This document shows, piece by piece, positions 10,014 to 20,752 of a stretch of 64,000 nt of DNA. The translations under genes were made by a program, and so were the position numbers. The notes beneath the pieces were generated by a model. It ran no database searches. It saw only the letters and a program-made list of their open reading frames with translations, and was not told the DNA's origin. The stretch's first letter is position 1; the number at the start of each line of letters is the position of its first letter. Origin of the DNA: Pseudoalteromonas prydzensis (GTDB lineage Bacteria; Pseudomonadota; Gammaproteobacteria; Enterobacterales; Alteromonadaceae). The stretch lies in NCBI RefSeq assembly GCF_001661495.1, contig NZ_BDDT01000003.1:1-64000 (forward strand), written 5' to 3'.

Positions 10014-11261
10014 TTGCAAACACGCAGTCACTGGGCACTTACTTTGGTATTTTCGTTAGCGATGGGAGCTACGATCACGGTGCCAGTGCTGTTATTTTAC
10101 GGTATTGGCCAGTTTAAGATCATGGACTTAGTCGGACAACAGCGTGCTTTAGAGATGTTTGCCCTATGCTTTGGCAGTGTTAGTGTTGCAATGATTGTTT
10201 TATCGCCATTACAGGGAGTCATTACCGATACTTCATTTGCAGGGCGCAAAAAGCGACGGCTATGGGCATTGCTTGGCAGTATATTTGGCAGCGTAAGTTT
10301 AGCGGCGTTTGCACAAGTAGACTCTATTCAGTGGTTATTCGTATTTTGGTTAGCCAGTGTGTTTTGTTATGGTATTTGTAGCTCATCACTGAGTGCTTTA
10401 TTGGCTGATACTCTTAATAAAACTGGCTACAGTAAATCACCTGCTATGCTGGGTATTACCATTCCTGTTGTGATCATGTGTATTAGTATTGTTATATTTG
10501 CTCTGTTAGCGGATTCAACAATCGCCATTAAGTTAGTAGCGTTAATTGTGGTGCAGTTAACAGCAATCGTCACGGCTTTACTTTTTATTCCTCGGATTAT
10601 TGGTGATGCACAGCATAGTCAAGAAGTTGTTTCTGTGCAGACGAAAACCCCATTTCAACGTGTGCAATCGTATCAACATTATCGTATCGTTTTGTTAAGT
10701 AAATTATTAATTAATTTAGCAATCTCTGGTACGTCCGTATTATCACTATTTTATGTGCAACGTTTAGCACTTAGCCAAACTGCAGTATTTGAACTCAATG
10801 CTATGTTAGCTATTGGTATTATTGTATTGGTTATTTCAGGCGCTGTAGCTATCCATTACAGTGAAAAATACGCTAAGCAAAAACCGTTTTTAATTCTGGG
10901 GGCAAGCTTATTTGCTACAGCTATGCTGGGTTATGCGTTTGCGGATAATCTTGTCCTTATTGTGATAAGCTCAGTGCTATCTCAAGCTGGACTAGGTATT
11001 ATTCAGGCTATTGGTAATGCCTTAGTTTATCGTAGCTTGCCAACAAGTCGGCATTTTGCCCGAGATATTGCCATCATCGACAGCACTAAGCATTTAAGTT
11101 CGTCGTTAATACATTTTGCTGCGGCGGCAATTGTATTAGTGGGTGTGCAATTACTCGGCAATGATGGCTATGACTTTTACTTTATTTGTCTGGGCGTTAT
11201 TACCTTACTTTATGCATGTGTGATCTGCTTTGTGCAAGAGCTTCCAGAAAAAAGCACTTAG
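10014..11261 (+). CDS. MFS transporter of the glucan locus
   Basis: A second 12-helix major facilitator protein (415 residues). The loop after helix 2 reads GVITDTSFAGRKKRR, close to the basic MFS signature, and recalls the sucrose/maltose-type (GPH or SLC45-like) carriers. It begins with TTG (GGAAC 9 bases upstream); no ATG lies nearby in frame. Its position behind the GH3, porin and GluP genes suggests uptake of a disaccharide or oligosaccharide, but the sequence does not name the substrate. Confidence 0.75.
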   Translation: MQTRSHWALTLVFSLAMGATITVPVLLFYGIGQFKIMDLVGQQRALEMFALCFGSVSVAMIVLSPLQGVITDTSFAGRKKRRLWALLGSIFGSVSLAAFAQVDSIQWLFVFWLASVFCYGICSSSLSALLADTLNKTGYSKSPAMLGITIPVVIMCISIVIFALLADSTIAIKLVALIVVQLTAIVTALLFIPRIIGDAQHSQEVVSVQTKTPFQRVQSYQHYRIVLLSKLLINLAISGTSVLSLFYVQRLALSQTAVFELNAMLAIGIIVLVISGAVAIHYSEKYAKQKPFLILGASLFATAMLGYAFADNLVLIVISSVLSQAGLGIIQAIGNALVYRSLPTSRHFARDIAIIDSTKHLSSSLIHFAAAAIVLVGVQLLGNDGYDFYFICLGVITLLYACVICFVQELPEKST

Positions 11262-11381
11262 TAGCCATCTTTTCCCTTCTGTGAGTAATCAATTGGTATA
11301 AGTTGCTTGAGTATCGGCGGCGCTTATGGAAGAATTCAGGCTTTAAAATAAATCATACTGATCTGCTGATTTTTCTTTTGA

Positions 11382-12050
<669 letters not shown>

Positions 12051-12062
12051 TAATTCAATCAA

Positions 12063-12091
12063 TAAAAAAACCGCCGATTGGCGGTTTTTTT
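12063..12091. terminator. Bidirectional terminator between adk and tpx
   Basis: AAAAAACCGCC-gatt-GGCGGTTTTTTT, a perfect stem with A- and T-tracts on both sides. It serves the convergent adk (+) and tpx-like (-) genes. Confidence 0.9.
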
Positions 12092-12121
12092 ATGTTTGCT
12101 ATTTACTCATTGAGCAATAAA

Positions 12122-12703
12122 TTATAATGCGCTTAATGCACTCAAAACAGGGTCATATTTTGGCTCTGTTGATAAATCTGCGACCAACTGTTTATAAACA
12201 ATTTTATGGCTTGCATCTAATACGAACACGGCTCGGGTAAGCAGGCCCATATCTTTGATGATCAGACCATAGTTTTGACCAAAGTCACGCCATACTGAAT
12301 CAGATAATGCAGTAATTTTATCTATGTTCTCGGCTTTGCAAAAACGCTTTTGTGCAAACGGTAAGTCAGCACTGATGGTGAGCATGGCTACATTTGGAAA
12401 TTGCGATGCGACCTTTTCGTTAAAATGTTTGGTTTGAATACTACACACACCCGTATCTAGGCTTGGCACAACGCTGATTAAAATAGCCTTGCCTTGATAA
12501 TCCGCTAGTGTGATTGGTGTAAATGAGCCATCAACTACTTTGAAATCAGGTGCTTTATCACCAAGTTTTACACCTTGTCCTAATAAAGTAATTGGTTTAG
12601 ATTGTGCTGATACTTTGCCTGCATCAAGCGTGTTTTCGCTCATATCGGTGGCAAAAGCCATTGAACAAAAGGCACTTAAAGCAAAAGTGAGTGAACGAAG
12701 CAT
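12122..12703 (-). CDS. tpx: Thiol peroxidase (Tpx), predicted exported
   Basis: This peroxiredoxin reduces hydroperoxides using an active-site cysteine. The motif VVPSLDTGVCSIQTKHFNE carries the peroxidatic Cys, and FCKAENI carries the partner cysteine, as in Tpx-class proteins. Unlike the 168-residue E. coli enzyme, this one has 193 residues. It opens with MLRSLTFALSAFCSMAFA, a convincing signal peptide, so it probably works in the periplasm. It is monocistronic and convergent with adk. Confidence 0.88.
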   Translation of the reverse strand: MLRSLTFALSAFCSMAFATDMSENTLDAGKVSAQSKPITLLGQGVKLGDKAPDFKVVDGSFTPITLADYQGKAILISVVPSLDTGVCSIQTKHFNEKVASQFPNVAMLTISADLPFAQKRFCKAENIDKITALSDSVWRDFGQNYGLIIKDMGLLTRAVFVLDASHKIVYKQLVADLSTEPKYDPVLSALSAL

Positions 12704-12908
12704 AAGGTATTTCCTTTAGAGTTAACGCAATTAGTCTGAGTGTATTATAATCACCTAAGTACACCAAGCGTTTAGTTCAATTTAAAATTGTAATACATGG
12801 TTACATTGATTAACATGAAGCAATGATACTGTTTGTACCTTACTAATAAAAATAAAAGCACATTGGCTACGGTATTTATTACCCAATGTAAGCGATCAGA
12901 GAGACACT

Positions 12909-13913
12909 ATGCCAACATCGGTTCTAATTTGTGATGATTCTAAACTTGCGCGCCGTCAGTTAGCTCGTTCATTACCCGATGATTGGGATATTAAAGTTGA
13001 GTTTGCTGAAGATGGCGTACATTGTATTGAGCAAATTAAAGCGTTAAGCCCGGAAATATTATTCCTCGATTTAAATATGCCACAAATGGATGGCTACGAA
13101 GTACTGCAAGCAATTCAAAAACAAGATTTAAATGTATTAACTGTGGTGGTCTCGGGCGATATTCAGCCAAATGCTCATCAACGCGTTATAGAACTTGGCG
13201 CGATAGACTTTATTCAAAAACCCTGTGATGCGCAAAAGCTTGCAGATATTATCGAACATCATGGCATTAAAGATAAAGCCATGCGTGAACGGTTATCACA
13301 CCGTTTAGGGGAGCAAGTTGACCCAGATGTGAGAGACATCTATCAAGAGCTAACCAATGTTGCTATGGGTCAGGCAGGGGACTTACTTGCCCGTTTACTG
13401 AATGTATTTGTAGAGTTGCCCATTCCGAATGTTAATATTCTTGAAGTAAACGAATTAGATATGGCCTTGCGTTCAATTGACGCTAATGCGACGACTTCTG
13501 GTGTCTGCCAAGGCTTTATTGGTGGTGGTGTTTCAGGTGAAGCATTGTTACTGCTGAATGACTCAAGCTTTAAAGAAATAGCGTCTTTGATGGATTATCA
13601 AGGTGAGCTTAACAATAAAGTTGAGCTGGAATTACTAATGGATATTAGTAATATTCTGATCGGCGCAATTTTAACGGGATTATCGCGACAATTAGATATG
13701 ACGTTCAGTCAGGGTCACCCTGTAGTGCTTGGACAACATTGTGATGTATCTGACTTAGTGAAGGCGAATAAATCACGCTGGCAACGTACCTTAGCCATAG
13801 AAATTAGCTATGGTATTGAAGACCACAATATAAATTGTGATTTAATGCTGTTGTTTACTGAAGATTCACTAAAAACTTTGAAATACAAAGTTGCTTACCT
13901 ACTAGAAGACTAA
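12909..13913 (+). CDS. Response regulator with CheC-like phosphatase domain
   Basis: The N-terminal receiver (about residues 4-120) has the acidic pair in ICDDSK, the phospho-acceptor in LFLDLNMP (Asp about 56) and KP near residue 106. The rest (about 140-330) resembles the CheC/CheX/FliY phosphatase fold, with EVNELDMALRSIDA and LELLMDISNILIGAILTGL helices. Such proteins dephosphorylate response regulators or read their state. The diguanylate cyclase gene follows after 4 bases, so the two are almost certainly one operon linking a phosphorelay to c-di-GMP. Confidence 0.8.
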   Translation: MPTSVLICDDSKLARRQLARSLPDDWDIKVEFAEDGVHCIEQIKALSPEILFLDLNMPQMDGYEVLQAIQKQDLNVLTVVVSGDIQPNAHQRVIELGAIDFIQKPCDAQKLADIIEHHGIKDKAMRERLSHRLGEQVDPDVRDIYQELTNVAMGQAGDLLARLLNVFVELPIPNVNILEVNELDMALRSIDANATTSGVCQGFIGGGVSGEALLLLNDSSFKEIASLMDYQGELNNKVELELLMDISNILIGAILTGLSRQLDMTFSQGHPVVLGQHCDVSDLVKANKSRWQRTLAIEISYGIEDHNINCDLMLLFTEDSLKTLKYKVAYLLED

Positions 13914-13917
13914 CATT

Positions 13918-14889
13918 ATGCCTGCTGCTGATTTTAATATGAATGAAATCCATTGGTTAATGGATATGTTTAACACCGTTGACATTGGTTTAGTGGTATT
14001 AGATAGGGATTATAAAGTGTGCATTTGGAATGGTTTTATGGAGAATCATTCTGGCATGCTCCCCAGCGCAGTAAAAGACAAAGATCTGTTTGATTTATTT
14101 CCATCAATAGACGAAAAATGGTTTCGCAGTAAGTCAGAGTCAGTGTTTATTTTAAAAAACCGCTCATTTACGATTTGGGAGCAACAGCCCTATATTTTTC
14201 GTTTTAAAAACTACCGACCCATTACCGGTAAAGCAGACCACATGTACCAAAACGCAACCTTTATTCCGCTGTCGAATACAATGGGTGAAGTAGGCCATAT
14301 TTGTATCATAATTTATGATGTTACTGATGTCGCAGTTAATAAAAAAGAACTTGAAGAGGTTAACCGAAAGTTGGAACAAGTGAGCCAAACAGATGCGCTG
14401 ACACAATTAGCAAATCGGGGTCACTGGGAAAACACCCTTCGCCAAGAGTTCTTGCGGATCAAACGCAGTGGCGGCTGCAGTACTTTATTGATGTTTGATA
14501 TCGATCACTTTAAAAAAGTAAATGATGAATACGGTCATCGCTGTGGTGATGAAGCACTGCGTAACATTGCCGATTTATTGCGCAAAACATTACGTGAAAC
14601 AGATATTGCAGGGCGCTACGGTGGTGAAGAGTTTGCAGTGACCTTATTAGACACAGATCGCCAAGGTGCTGAAATATTTGCAGAGCGGTTACGTAGCTTA
14701 ATTGAAAATTCCTCTATCTATTTTGATAAACAGCAAATTAAACTGACCATTAGTATCGGTTTTGCTTGTTTTCAAGAGCGTTTTGAACGTCATGAAAAAT
14801 GGATTGAAGCGGCGGATAAAGCACTGTATTTTTCAAAAGAAAATGGTAGAAACTGCATTACTGCCTACCAAGACTTAAACATATCTTAA
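13918..14889 (+). CDS. PAS-GGDEF diguanylate cyclase
   Basis: This makes c-di-GMP from two GTP. A PAS-like sensor occupies about residues 10-135 (VDIGLVVLDRDYKVCIWNG). A short coiled linker (KELEEVNRKLEQVSQ) leads to a complete GGDEF domain with DALTQLANR, FDIDHFKKVND and the active-site GGEEF. The inhibitory I-site RETD sits five residues before GGEEF, so product feedback is likely. It is translationally close to the CheC-type response regulator upstream and ends at a strong bidirectional terminator. Confidence 0.93.
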   Translation: MPAADFNMNEIHWLMDMFNTVDIGLVVLDRDYKVCIWNGFMENHSGMLPSAVKDKDLFDLFPSIDEKWFRSKSESVFILKNRSFTIWEQQPYIFRFKNYRPITGKADHMYQNATFIPLSNTMGEVGHICIIIYDVTDVAVNKKELEEVNRKLEQVSQTDALTQLANRGHWENTLRQEFLRIKRSGGCSTLLMFDIDHFKKVNDEYGHRCGDEALRNIADLLRKTLRETDIAGRYGGEEFAVTLLDTDRQGAEIFAERLRSLIENSSIYFDKQQIKLTISIGFACFQERFERHEKWIEAADKALYFSKENGRNCITAYQDLNIS

Positions 14890-14892
14890 GAC

Positions 14893-14919
14893 AAAAATGA
14901 CGCTAATAGCGTCATTTTT
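14893..14919. terminator. Bidirectional terminator between the GGDEF gene and spoVR
   Basis: AAAAATGACGC-taat-AGCGTCATTTTT, a perfect stem with A/T tracts on both flanks, between convergent genes. Confidence 0.9.
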
Positions 14920-14940
14920 CTTACCTCAAGTCGCTTCTCG

Positions 14941-16455
14941 CTACTGCGTAGTATGACGAGAATCGTCCGATGGACATTGTCCAAGTGTGGTCAGCTCGCC
15001 AGAGCTTGACACTTGCTCTAGTTTTACTTGGAAACCCCACAGCCTATAAAGGTGCTTTAATACCTCATCATGAGATTTAGCTAATGGAATGCCTTGATGT
15101 GGCACATAGCGTAAGGTTAATGAGCGATCACCTCTAATATCAACATCATAAACTTGGATATTGGGCTCACGGTTACTGAGATTATATTGTGCTGAGAGTG
15201 CGGTTCGTACTGCGTGATAGCCGCTTTCGTCATGAATGGCACCAACTTTTAAATTTGGATCTTTTTCATGATCGATAATGGTAAAAAGTTTAAAATCACG
15301 GATCAATTTTGGTGATAAAAATTGGCTAATAAAGCTCTCATCTTTAAAGTTTTCCATCGCAAAATGTAAGGTATCCAGCCAATTACTACCCGCATAGTCA
15401 GGAAACCATTGTTTATCTTCTTCAGTGGGATTTTCGCAGATACGACGAATATCCACCATCATATTAAAGCCTAGCGCATACGGGTTAATACCAGAATAAT
15501 AGTTACTATTATAAGGGGGTTGATACACCACATTGGTATGACTTTGTAAAAACTCTAACATAAAGGAATCAGTAAGTTTTCCTTCATCGTATAAGTGGTT
15601 CAAAATTGTATAGTGCCAAAATGTTGCCCAACCTTCATTCATCACCTGAGTTTGTTTTTGTGGATAAAAATACTGTGAAATTTTCCGCACAATACGGATC
15701 ACTTCGCGTTGCCATGATTCAAGTAGTGGTGCATTTTTTTCGATAAAATACAAAATATTCTCTTGTGGCTCTGAGGGGAAATGTCGCTCACGTTTTTTTG
15801 TTTCTTGCTGATTTGAAGGAATAGTACGCCAGAGCTCGTTTACTTGTGATTGTAAGTAATCTTCGCGCTCTTGTTGGCGCTTTTGTTCTTCAAATAAAGA
15901 AATTTGTTGTGGGCGTTTATAACGATCAACCCCATAATTCATCAGCGCATGGCATGAATCTAACAAATTCTCAACTTCGTCAATGCCATACTTCTCTTCA
16001 CAACGGGCAATATAGTTTTTAGCGAACAGTAAGTAATCAATAATTGAGCCGGCATCAGTCCAAGTTTTAAATAAATAATTTCCTTTAAAAAAAGAGTTAT
16101 GCCCATAACAGGCATGTGCCATTACTAATGCTTGCATAGGGAGGGTGTTTTCTTCCATGAGATAAGCTATGCAGGGATCTGAATTAATTACAATCTCATA
16201 CGCTAACCCCATTTGTCCGCGTTTGTAGTTTTGCTCTGTTTGAATAAATTTTTTACCGTATGACCAATGACTGTAACCAATAGGCATGCCAACGCTGGAA
16301 TAGGCATCCATCATTTGCTCTGCGGTGATCACCTCGATTTGATTGACGTAAGTATCGAGACGATAATGTTCAGCCACACGGGCTATTTCGTCTTGGTATT
16401 GTTGTAATAACTCAAATGTCCAATCAGGCCCATCACTCATTCGTTTATCGGTCAT
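14941..16455 (-). CDS. SpoVR family protein (YcgB-like)
   Basis: A 504-residue SpoVR-family protein, named after a Bacillus sporulation gene but widespread in non-sporulating Proteobacteria (E. coli YcgB). Recognisable segments are DGPDWTFELLQQYQDEI at the start, HACYGHNSFFKGNYLF, VMNEGWATFWHYTI and YNSNYYSGINPYALGF. Its biochemical role is unknown. It is the last gene of the prkA-yeaH-spoVR operon, 21 bases after yeaH. In enterobacteria the set is tied to stationary-phase and nitrogen stress. No defect was seen. Confidence 0.92.
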   Translation of the reverse strand: MTDKRMSDGPDWTFELLQQYQDEIARVAEHYRLDTYVNQIEVITAEQMMDAYSSVGMPIGYSHWSYGKKFIQTEQNYKRGQMGLAYEIVINSDPCIAYLMEENTLPMQALVMAHACYGHNSFFKGNYLFKTWTDAGSIIDYLLFAKNYIARCEEKYGIDEVENLLDSCHALMNYGVDRYKRPQQISLFEEQKRQQEREDYLQSQVNELWRTIPSNQQETKKRERHFPSEPQENILYFIEKNAPLLESWQREVIRIVRKISQYFYPQKQTQVMNEGWATFWHYTILNHLYDEGKLTDSFMLEFLQSHTNVVYQPPYNSNYYSGINPYALGFNMMVDIRRICENPTEEDKQWFPDYAGSNWLDTLHFAMENFKDESFISQFLSPKLIRDFKLFTIIDHEKDPNLKVGAIHDESGYHAVRTALSAQYNLSNREPNIQVYDVDIRGDRSLTLRYVPHQGIPLAKSHDEVLKHLYRLWGFQVKLEQVSSSGELTTLGQCPSDDSRHTTQ

Positions 16456-16476
16456 ATAAATACCTCACTGTACAGT

Positions 16477-17763
16477 TTAGGCTGCACCTTGGTGTTGACG
16501 ACTCTTTTTAAATAGCTCACGGAAAATAGGGTAAATATCTTCAACATTACGAATATGTTGAATAGCAAAATTGCTATGGGTTTGACAAATAGTTTGATAT
16601 TCACGCCACAAGCTCTGATGGGCACGCGTAGTGATCTCAATATAGGCATAATAACGCACGTTTTTTAAGAGTTTATTACGTAAAATTTCGCCACACTGCG
16701 GTGAATCATCAGCCCAATTGTCACCATCTGATGCTTGCGCCGCATAGACATTCCATTCGCCTGCGTGGTAACGCTCTGAGATTATTTCATTCATTAATTT
16801 TAGTGCACTGGAGACAATCGTACCGCCTGTTTCTTGAGAGTAGAAAAACTCTTGCTCATCCACTTCTTTGGCTTGGGTGTGGTGGCGTATATACACCACT
16901 TCAATGTCTTTATAACTGCGTGTTAAAAATTGATAAAGTAATATATAAAAGCGTTTTGCCATATCTTTGGTGGCCTGATCCATAGAGCCCGACACATCCA
17001 TAATACAAAACATCACCGCTTTACTGGTTGGGTGTGGTTGCTTTTCGTAATTACGAAAACGCAGATCATAATTATCAATAAAGGGCACAGCGCCAATACG
17101 CTTTTGCACTGCGGTAATTTCTTGCTCAAGTAATGCAATTGCCGCGATGTCTGGTTCTTCTTCCGCCATTAACAATGCAAGCTGCATCTGCAATTCAGCT
17201 AAATGGCGTTTTTTACCCGCGGTCATAGCTACGCGTCTTGCCAGTGAGCCTTGCAAAGAGCGTACTATGTCAATGTTGCTGGGCATACCATCGCTACAAA
17301 ACCCAGCGCGATGAGTTTTCATTTGTACGAGTTTATCCAGCTGGTTTTGTTGCAGGTTAGGCAGCTCTAAATCTTCAAACAATAAATCTAAATACTCATC
17401 TTTTGAAATTGAAAAGACAAAATCGTCTTCGCCTTCGCCAGAATCACTCGCTTCGCCTTCACCCGCGCCACCACTGCCTTGACCACCTTGCGGACGTTGT
17501 ATTTTATCACCAGTTGAAAATTGATCATTACCCGGGTGTATTTGTTCTCTATCGCCTCCTTTACCTTGGTGAAAAGTCGGCTCACTGATATCCCGTTGTG
17601 GAATTGAAATACTTTCTCCACTACTGGTATCAGTGACGCTGCGTTTATTTATCGCATCGGACACCGCTTCTTTTATTTGTTTTTTATAGCGCCTGATAAA
17701 ACGTTGACGATTTAACGTACTCTTATTCTTACCGTTCAGGCGACGGTCTATAAAATGCGCCAT
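16477..17763 (-). CDS. yeaH: YeaH/DUF444 VWA-like protein
   Basis: A 428-residue DUF444 protein with a von Willebrand A-type metal site: [10 protein letters not shown] gives the DxSxS signature at residues 256-260. Residues 85-115 are a Gly/Ser/Glu-rich, probably disordered stretch. It sits between prkA and spoVR with short gaps (30 and 21 bases) and is a conserved partner of the PrkA kinase. The molecular function is not established. The N-terminal basic segment [15 protein letters not shown] is typical of the family. Confidence 0.92.
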   Translation of the reverse strand: MAHFIDRRLNGKNKSTLNRQRFIRRYKKQIKEAVSDAINKRSVTDTSSGESISIPQRDISEPTFHQGKGGDREQIHPGNDQFSTGDKIQRPQGGQGSGGAGEGEASDSGEGEDDFVFSISKDEYLDLLFEDLELPNLQQNQLDKLVQMKTHRAGFCSDGMPSNIDIVRSLQGSLARRVAMTAGKKRHLAELQMQLALLMAEEEPDIAAIALLEQEITAVQKRIGAVPFIDNYDLRFRNYEKQPHPTSKAVMFCIMDVSGSMDQATKDMAKRFYILLYQFLTRSYKDIEVVYIRHHTQAKEVDEQEFFYSQETGGTIVSSALKLMNEIISERYHAGEWNVYAAQASDGDNWADDSPQCGEILRNKLLKNVRYYAYIEITTRAHQSLWREYQTICQTHSNFAIQHIRNVEDIYPIFRELFKKSRQHQGAA

Positions 17764-17793
17764 AAAGCCCCCTAAAATACTTCAGTTTGATTG

Positions 17794-19716
17794 TTATTGT
17801 GATTTACGAACTCGTAAATACCACTCAGATAACAAACGTACTTGTTTTTGGGTATAGCCTTTTTCTACCATGCGATTAACAAAGTCCTCATGTTTTTTCT
17901 GATCCTCTGCGGATGTTTTCGCATTGAATGAAATAACCGGTAAAAGCTCCTCGGTATTTGAGAACATTTTTTTCTCAATCACAGTGCGTAGTTTTTCATA
18001 GCTAGTCCACAATGGGTTTTTGCCATTATTGTGAGCGCGTGCCCGCAGCACAAAATTAACTATCTCATTACGGAAATCTTTTGGATTTGAAATGCCCGCA
18101 GGTTTTTCAATTTTCTCGAGCTCTGCATTTAAGGCTTCACGGTTAAATAACTGCCCAGTGTCAGGGTCGCGGTATTCTTGATCTTGGATCCAAAAATCAG
18201 CATAAGTGACGTAGCGGTCAAAAATGTTTTGGCCATATTCAGAATAAGACTCTAAGTACGCGGTTTGCAATTCTTTACCAATGAATTCAACATACTGCGG
18301 AATTAAATAGCCTTTTAAGTGGCTCAGATAACGTTCTTCCACGTCAGCTGAGAATTGCTCTCGCTCAATTTGTTGTTCTAACACGTAAAATAAATGTACT
18401 GGGTTAGCGGCAACCTCAAGGGTGTCAAAGTTAAATACACGGGATAAAATTTTAAATGCAAAGCGGGTAGAAAGCCCGGTCATGCCTTCATCAACACCAG
18501 CATAATCCCGATACTCTTGATACGACTTAGCTTTTGGATCAGTGTCTTTTAAGCTTTCGCCATCATACACTCGCATTTTTGAGTAGATACTGGAATTTTC
18601 TGGCTCTTTTAAGCGCGACAAAGTAGTAAATTTTGCCAATGTTTCCAGTGTGCCAGGGGCACAAGGTGCATTATATAACTCACTATGTTCCAATAGTTTG
18701 TCGTAGATTTTTACTTCTTCTGATACACGTAAACAATAAGGTACTTTTACAATATAAACACGGTCTAAAAATGCTTCATTGTTTTTGTTGTTTTTAAAGG
18801 TTTGCCACTCTGATTCATTCGAATGCGCTAAAATCATACCGCTAAAGGGCAGCGCACTGATCCCTTCGGTGCCGTTATAGTTACCTTCTTGGGTTGCTGT
18901 TAGTAGTGGATGCAGCACTTTTATTGGTGCTTTAAACATTTCAACAAACTCCATTAAACCTTGATTCGCAAGGCATAATGAACCTGAGTAAGCATAAGCG
19001 TCAGCATCATTTTGCGCAAAATGTTCTAATTTACGGATATCCACTTTGCCCACTAATGCGGAAATATCTTGATTGTTTTCATCGCCAGGTTCGGTTTTCG
19101 CAATGGCAATTTGATTTAATATTGAGGGGTAGCGCTTCACGACCCTAAATTGGCTAATATCGCCATTAAACTCAGATAAGCGTTTAGTGGCCCACGGCGA
19201 CATAATGGTTTTTAAATAACGGGGTTTAATGCCGTATTCTTTTTCCATCAGCTCTGCATCTTCGTTGGGATCAAACAACGACAGTGGATGGTCATTAACT
19301 GGCGAGCCTTTAATGGAGTAAATGGGCACTTGTTGCATTAAATATTTGAGTTTTTCTGCAATCGAAGATTTACCACCGCCTACAGGCCCAAGTAAATAAA
19401 GCACTTGTTTACACTCTTCAAGGCCTTGTGCTGCATGTTTTAGGTAGGAAACGATTTGTTCAATGGCGTCTTCCATCCCGTAAAAATCATTAAAGGCGGG
19501 GTAGCGTGCAACCACTCGGTTTGAAAATAACCGACTCAAGCGGGCGTCTTTGGATGTGTCGACCATTTTTGGCTCACCGATGGCCGTTAATAGTCGTTCC
19601 GGCGCGCTGGCATAAGCCGATTTATCAGTTTTACAAATTTCTAAGAACTCAGCGATACTGTACTCTTCTTCTTGTGCCGCTTCGTATCGTGCTTGGTAAT
19701 GCTCAAAAATACTCAT
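17794..19716 (-). CDS. prkA: PrkA serine protein kinase/AAA+ protein (YeaG)
   Basis: A 640-residue PrkA-family protein combining an AAA+-type P-loop region (YLLGPVGGGKSS, residues 108-118) with a C-terminal PrkA kinase-like domain. The family phosphorylates itself and target proteins; E. coli YeaG works with YeaH in adaptation to nitrogen starvation. It is the first gene of the operon, with a strong GGAGGT ribosome site before the ATG. No terminator is seen inside the three-gene unit. Confidence 0.95.
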   Translation of the reverse strand: MSIFEHYQARYEAAQEEEYSIAEFLEICKTDKSAYASAPERLLTAIGEPKMVDTSKDARLSRLFSNRVVARYPAFNDFYGMEDAIEQIVSYLKHAAQGLEECKQVLYLLGPVGGGKSSIAEKLKYLMQQVPIYSIKGSPVNDHPLSLFDPNEDAELMEKEYGIKPRYLKTIMSPWATKRLSEFNGDISQFRVVKRYPSILNQIAIAKTEPGDENNQDISALVGKVDIRKLEHFAQNDADAYAYSGSLCLANQGLMEFVEMFKAPIKVLHPLLTATQEGNYNGTEGISALPFSGMILAHSNESEWQTFKNNKNNEAFLDRVYIVKVPYCLRVSEEVKIYDKLLEHSELYNAPCAPGTLETLAKFTTLSRLKEPENSSIYSKMRVYDGESLKDTDPKAKSYQEYRDYAGVDEGMTGLSTRFAFKILSRVFNFDTLEVAANPVHLFYVLEQQIEREQFSADVEERYLSHLKGYLIPQYVEFIGKELQTAYLESYSEYGQNIFDRYVTYADFWIQDQEYRDPDTGQLFNREALNAELEKIEKPAGISNPKDFRNEIVNFVLRARAHNNGKNPLWTSYEKLRTVIEKKMFSNTEELLPVISFNAKTSAEDQKKHEDFVNRMVEKGYTQKQVRLLSEWYLRVRKSQ

Positions 19717-19840
19717 AGAGACCTCCGAAAACCTGCTTAAACTAGGTGTTTACAAATTAAAAAAGAAGCAAAGGTTATTTAAAGCTTAGTCATGAATTTA
19801 GATTTTTGTGCAATAAAATTAAAAATTTATGTGAGAAAAT

Positions 19841-19864
19841 AAAAAAGACGCCGAAGCGTCTTTT
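19841..19864 (-). terminator. sodB terminator
   Basis: AAAAGACGC-cgaa-GCGTCTTTT hairpin; read on the minus strand it ends in a run of six T just after sodB. Confidence 0.85.
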
Positions 19865-19894
19865 AAATTAAGCTTGCTCAAAACGAGCAATCAA

Positions 19895-20476
19895 TTATGC
19901 GAAGTTAGCGTTCGCGAATTCCCAGTTAACTAGCGACCAGAATGCTTTTAAGTACTCTGGACGAACGTTACGGAAATCAATGTAGTAAGCGTGTTCCCAC
20001 AGATCCACAGTCAGGATAGGGGTTACACCATCTTGTGTTAGTGGCGTTGCTGCGTTAGACGTATTAACGATGTCTAAAGAACCATCAGCCAATTTAACTA
20101 ACCAAGTCCAGCTAGAACCGAAGTTGTTTACTGCTTTGTCATCAAAAGCAGCTTGGAATGCTTCAAAAGAACCCCATTTAGCATTGATAGCTTCTGCAAC
20201 TGCACCCGTTGCTGCGCCACCGCCATTTGGAGATAGGCTGTTCCAGTAGAAAGTGTGGTTCCAGATTTGCGCTGCATTATTGAAAACACCACCTTCAGAA
20301 GAACATACGATCTCTTCAAGTGATTTACCTTCAAATTCAGTACCTGGGATCAAACCGTTAAGTTTAGTCACGTAAGTATTGTGGTGTTTGCCGTGGTGAA
20401 ACTCTAGCGTTTCTTGTGAAATATGTGGCTCAAGTGCGTTAATTGCATATGGTAGTGACGGTAGTTCAAATGCCAT
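19895..20476 (-). CDS. sodB: Superoxide dismutase, Fe type
   Basis: This enzyme converts superoxide to H2O2 and O2 in the cytoplasm. Its 193 residues match E. coli SodB in length and sequence style. Metal ligands are visible in LEFHHGKHH (His27), NHTFYWN (His about 74) and [11 protein letters not shown] (Asp and His). [11 protein letters not shown] and GSSWTWL support iron rather than manganese use. The ribosome site GGAG stands before the ATG. It is monocistronic with its own terminator. Confidence 0.96.
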   Translation of the reverse strand: MAFELPSLPYAINALEPHISQETLEFHHGKHHNTYVTKLNGLIPGTEFEGKSLEEIVCSSEGGVFNNAAQIWNHTFYWNSLSPNGGGAATGAVAEAINAKWGSFEAFQAAFDDKAVNNFGSSWTWLVKLADGSLDIVNTSNAATPLTQDGVTPILTVDLWEHAYYIDFRNVRPEYLKAFWSLVNWEFANANFA

Positions 20477-20752
20477 TTTTTATCTCCATCTTCTTTTGGT
20501 TGATAGTCCAAATAGTAATAGGTAATACCTGTTCAAACAGGGGAGTTGCCTATACCAAATGGGATTATAGTGTTACTATAATTGTTGAGTATTTTACTCA
20601 AGTTTTAGCAAACAGCAATGCCAAACAGCAGTGCAAATGCAAGACTATTTCGATTGCGGCTTTATTTGCCCACTTTAAGATACATATATGAGGCTAAATG
20701 AAAATTTTTCAAGCCTTGATATGTTCAGCTATCGTCACTTTTGAGGTTGTAG

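Noticed and set aside
20443..20691. 82-residue ORF overlapping the sodB promoter region
   Set aside because: It starts inside sodB antisense, has low-complexity composition and no recognisable ribosome site.
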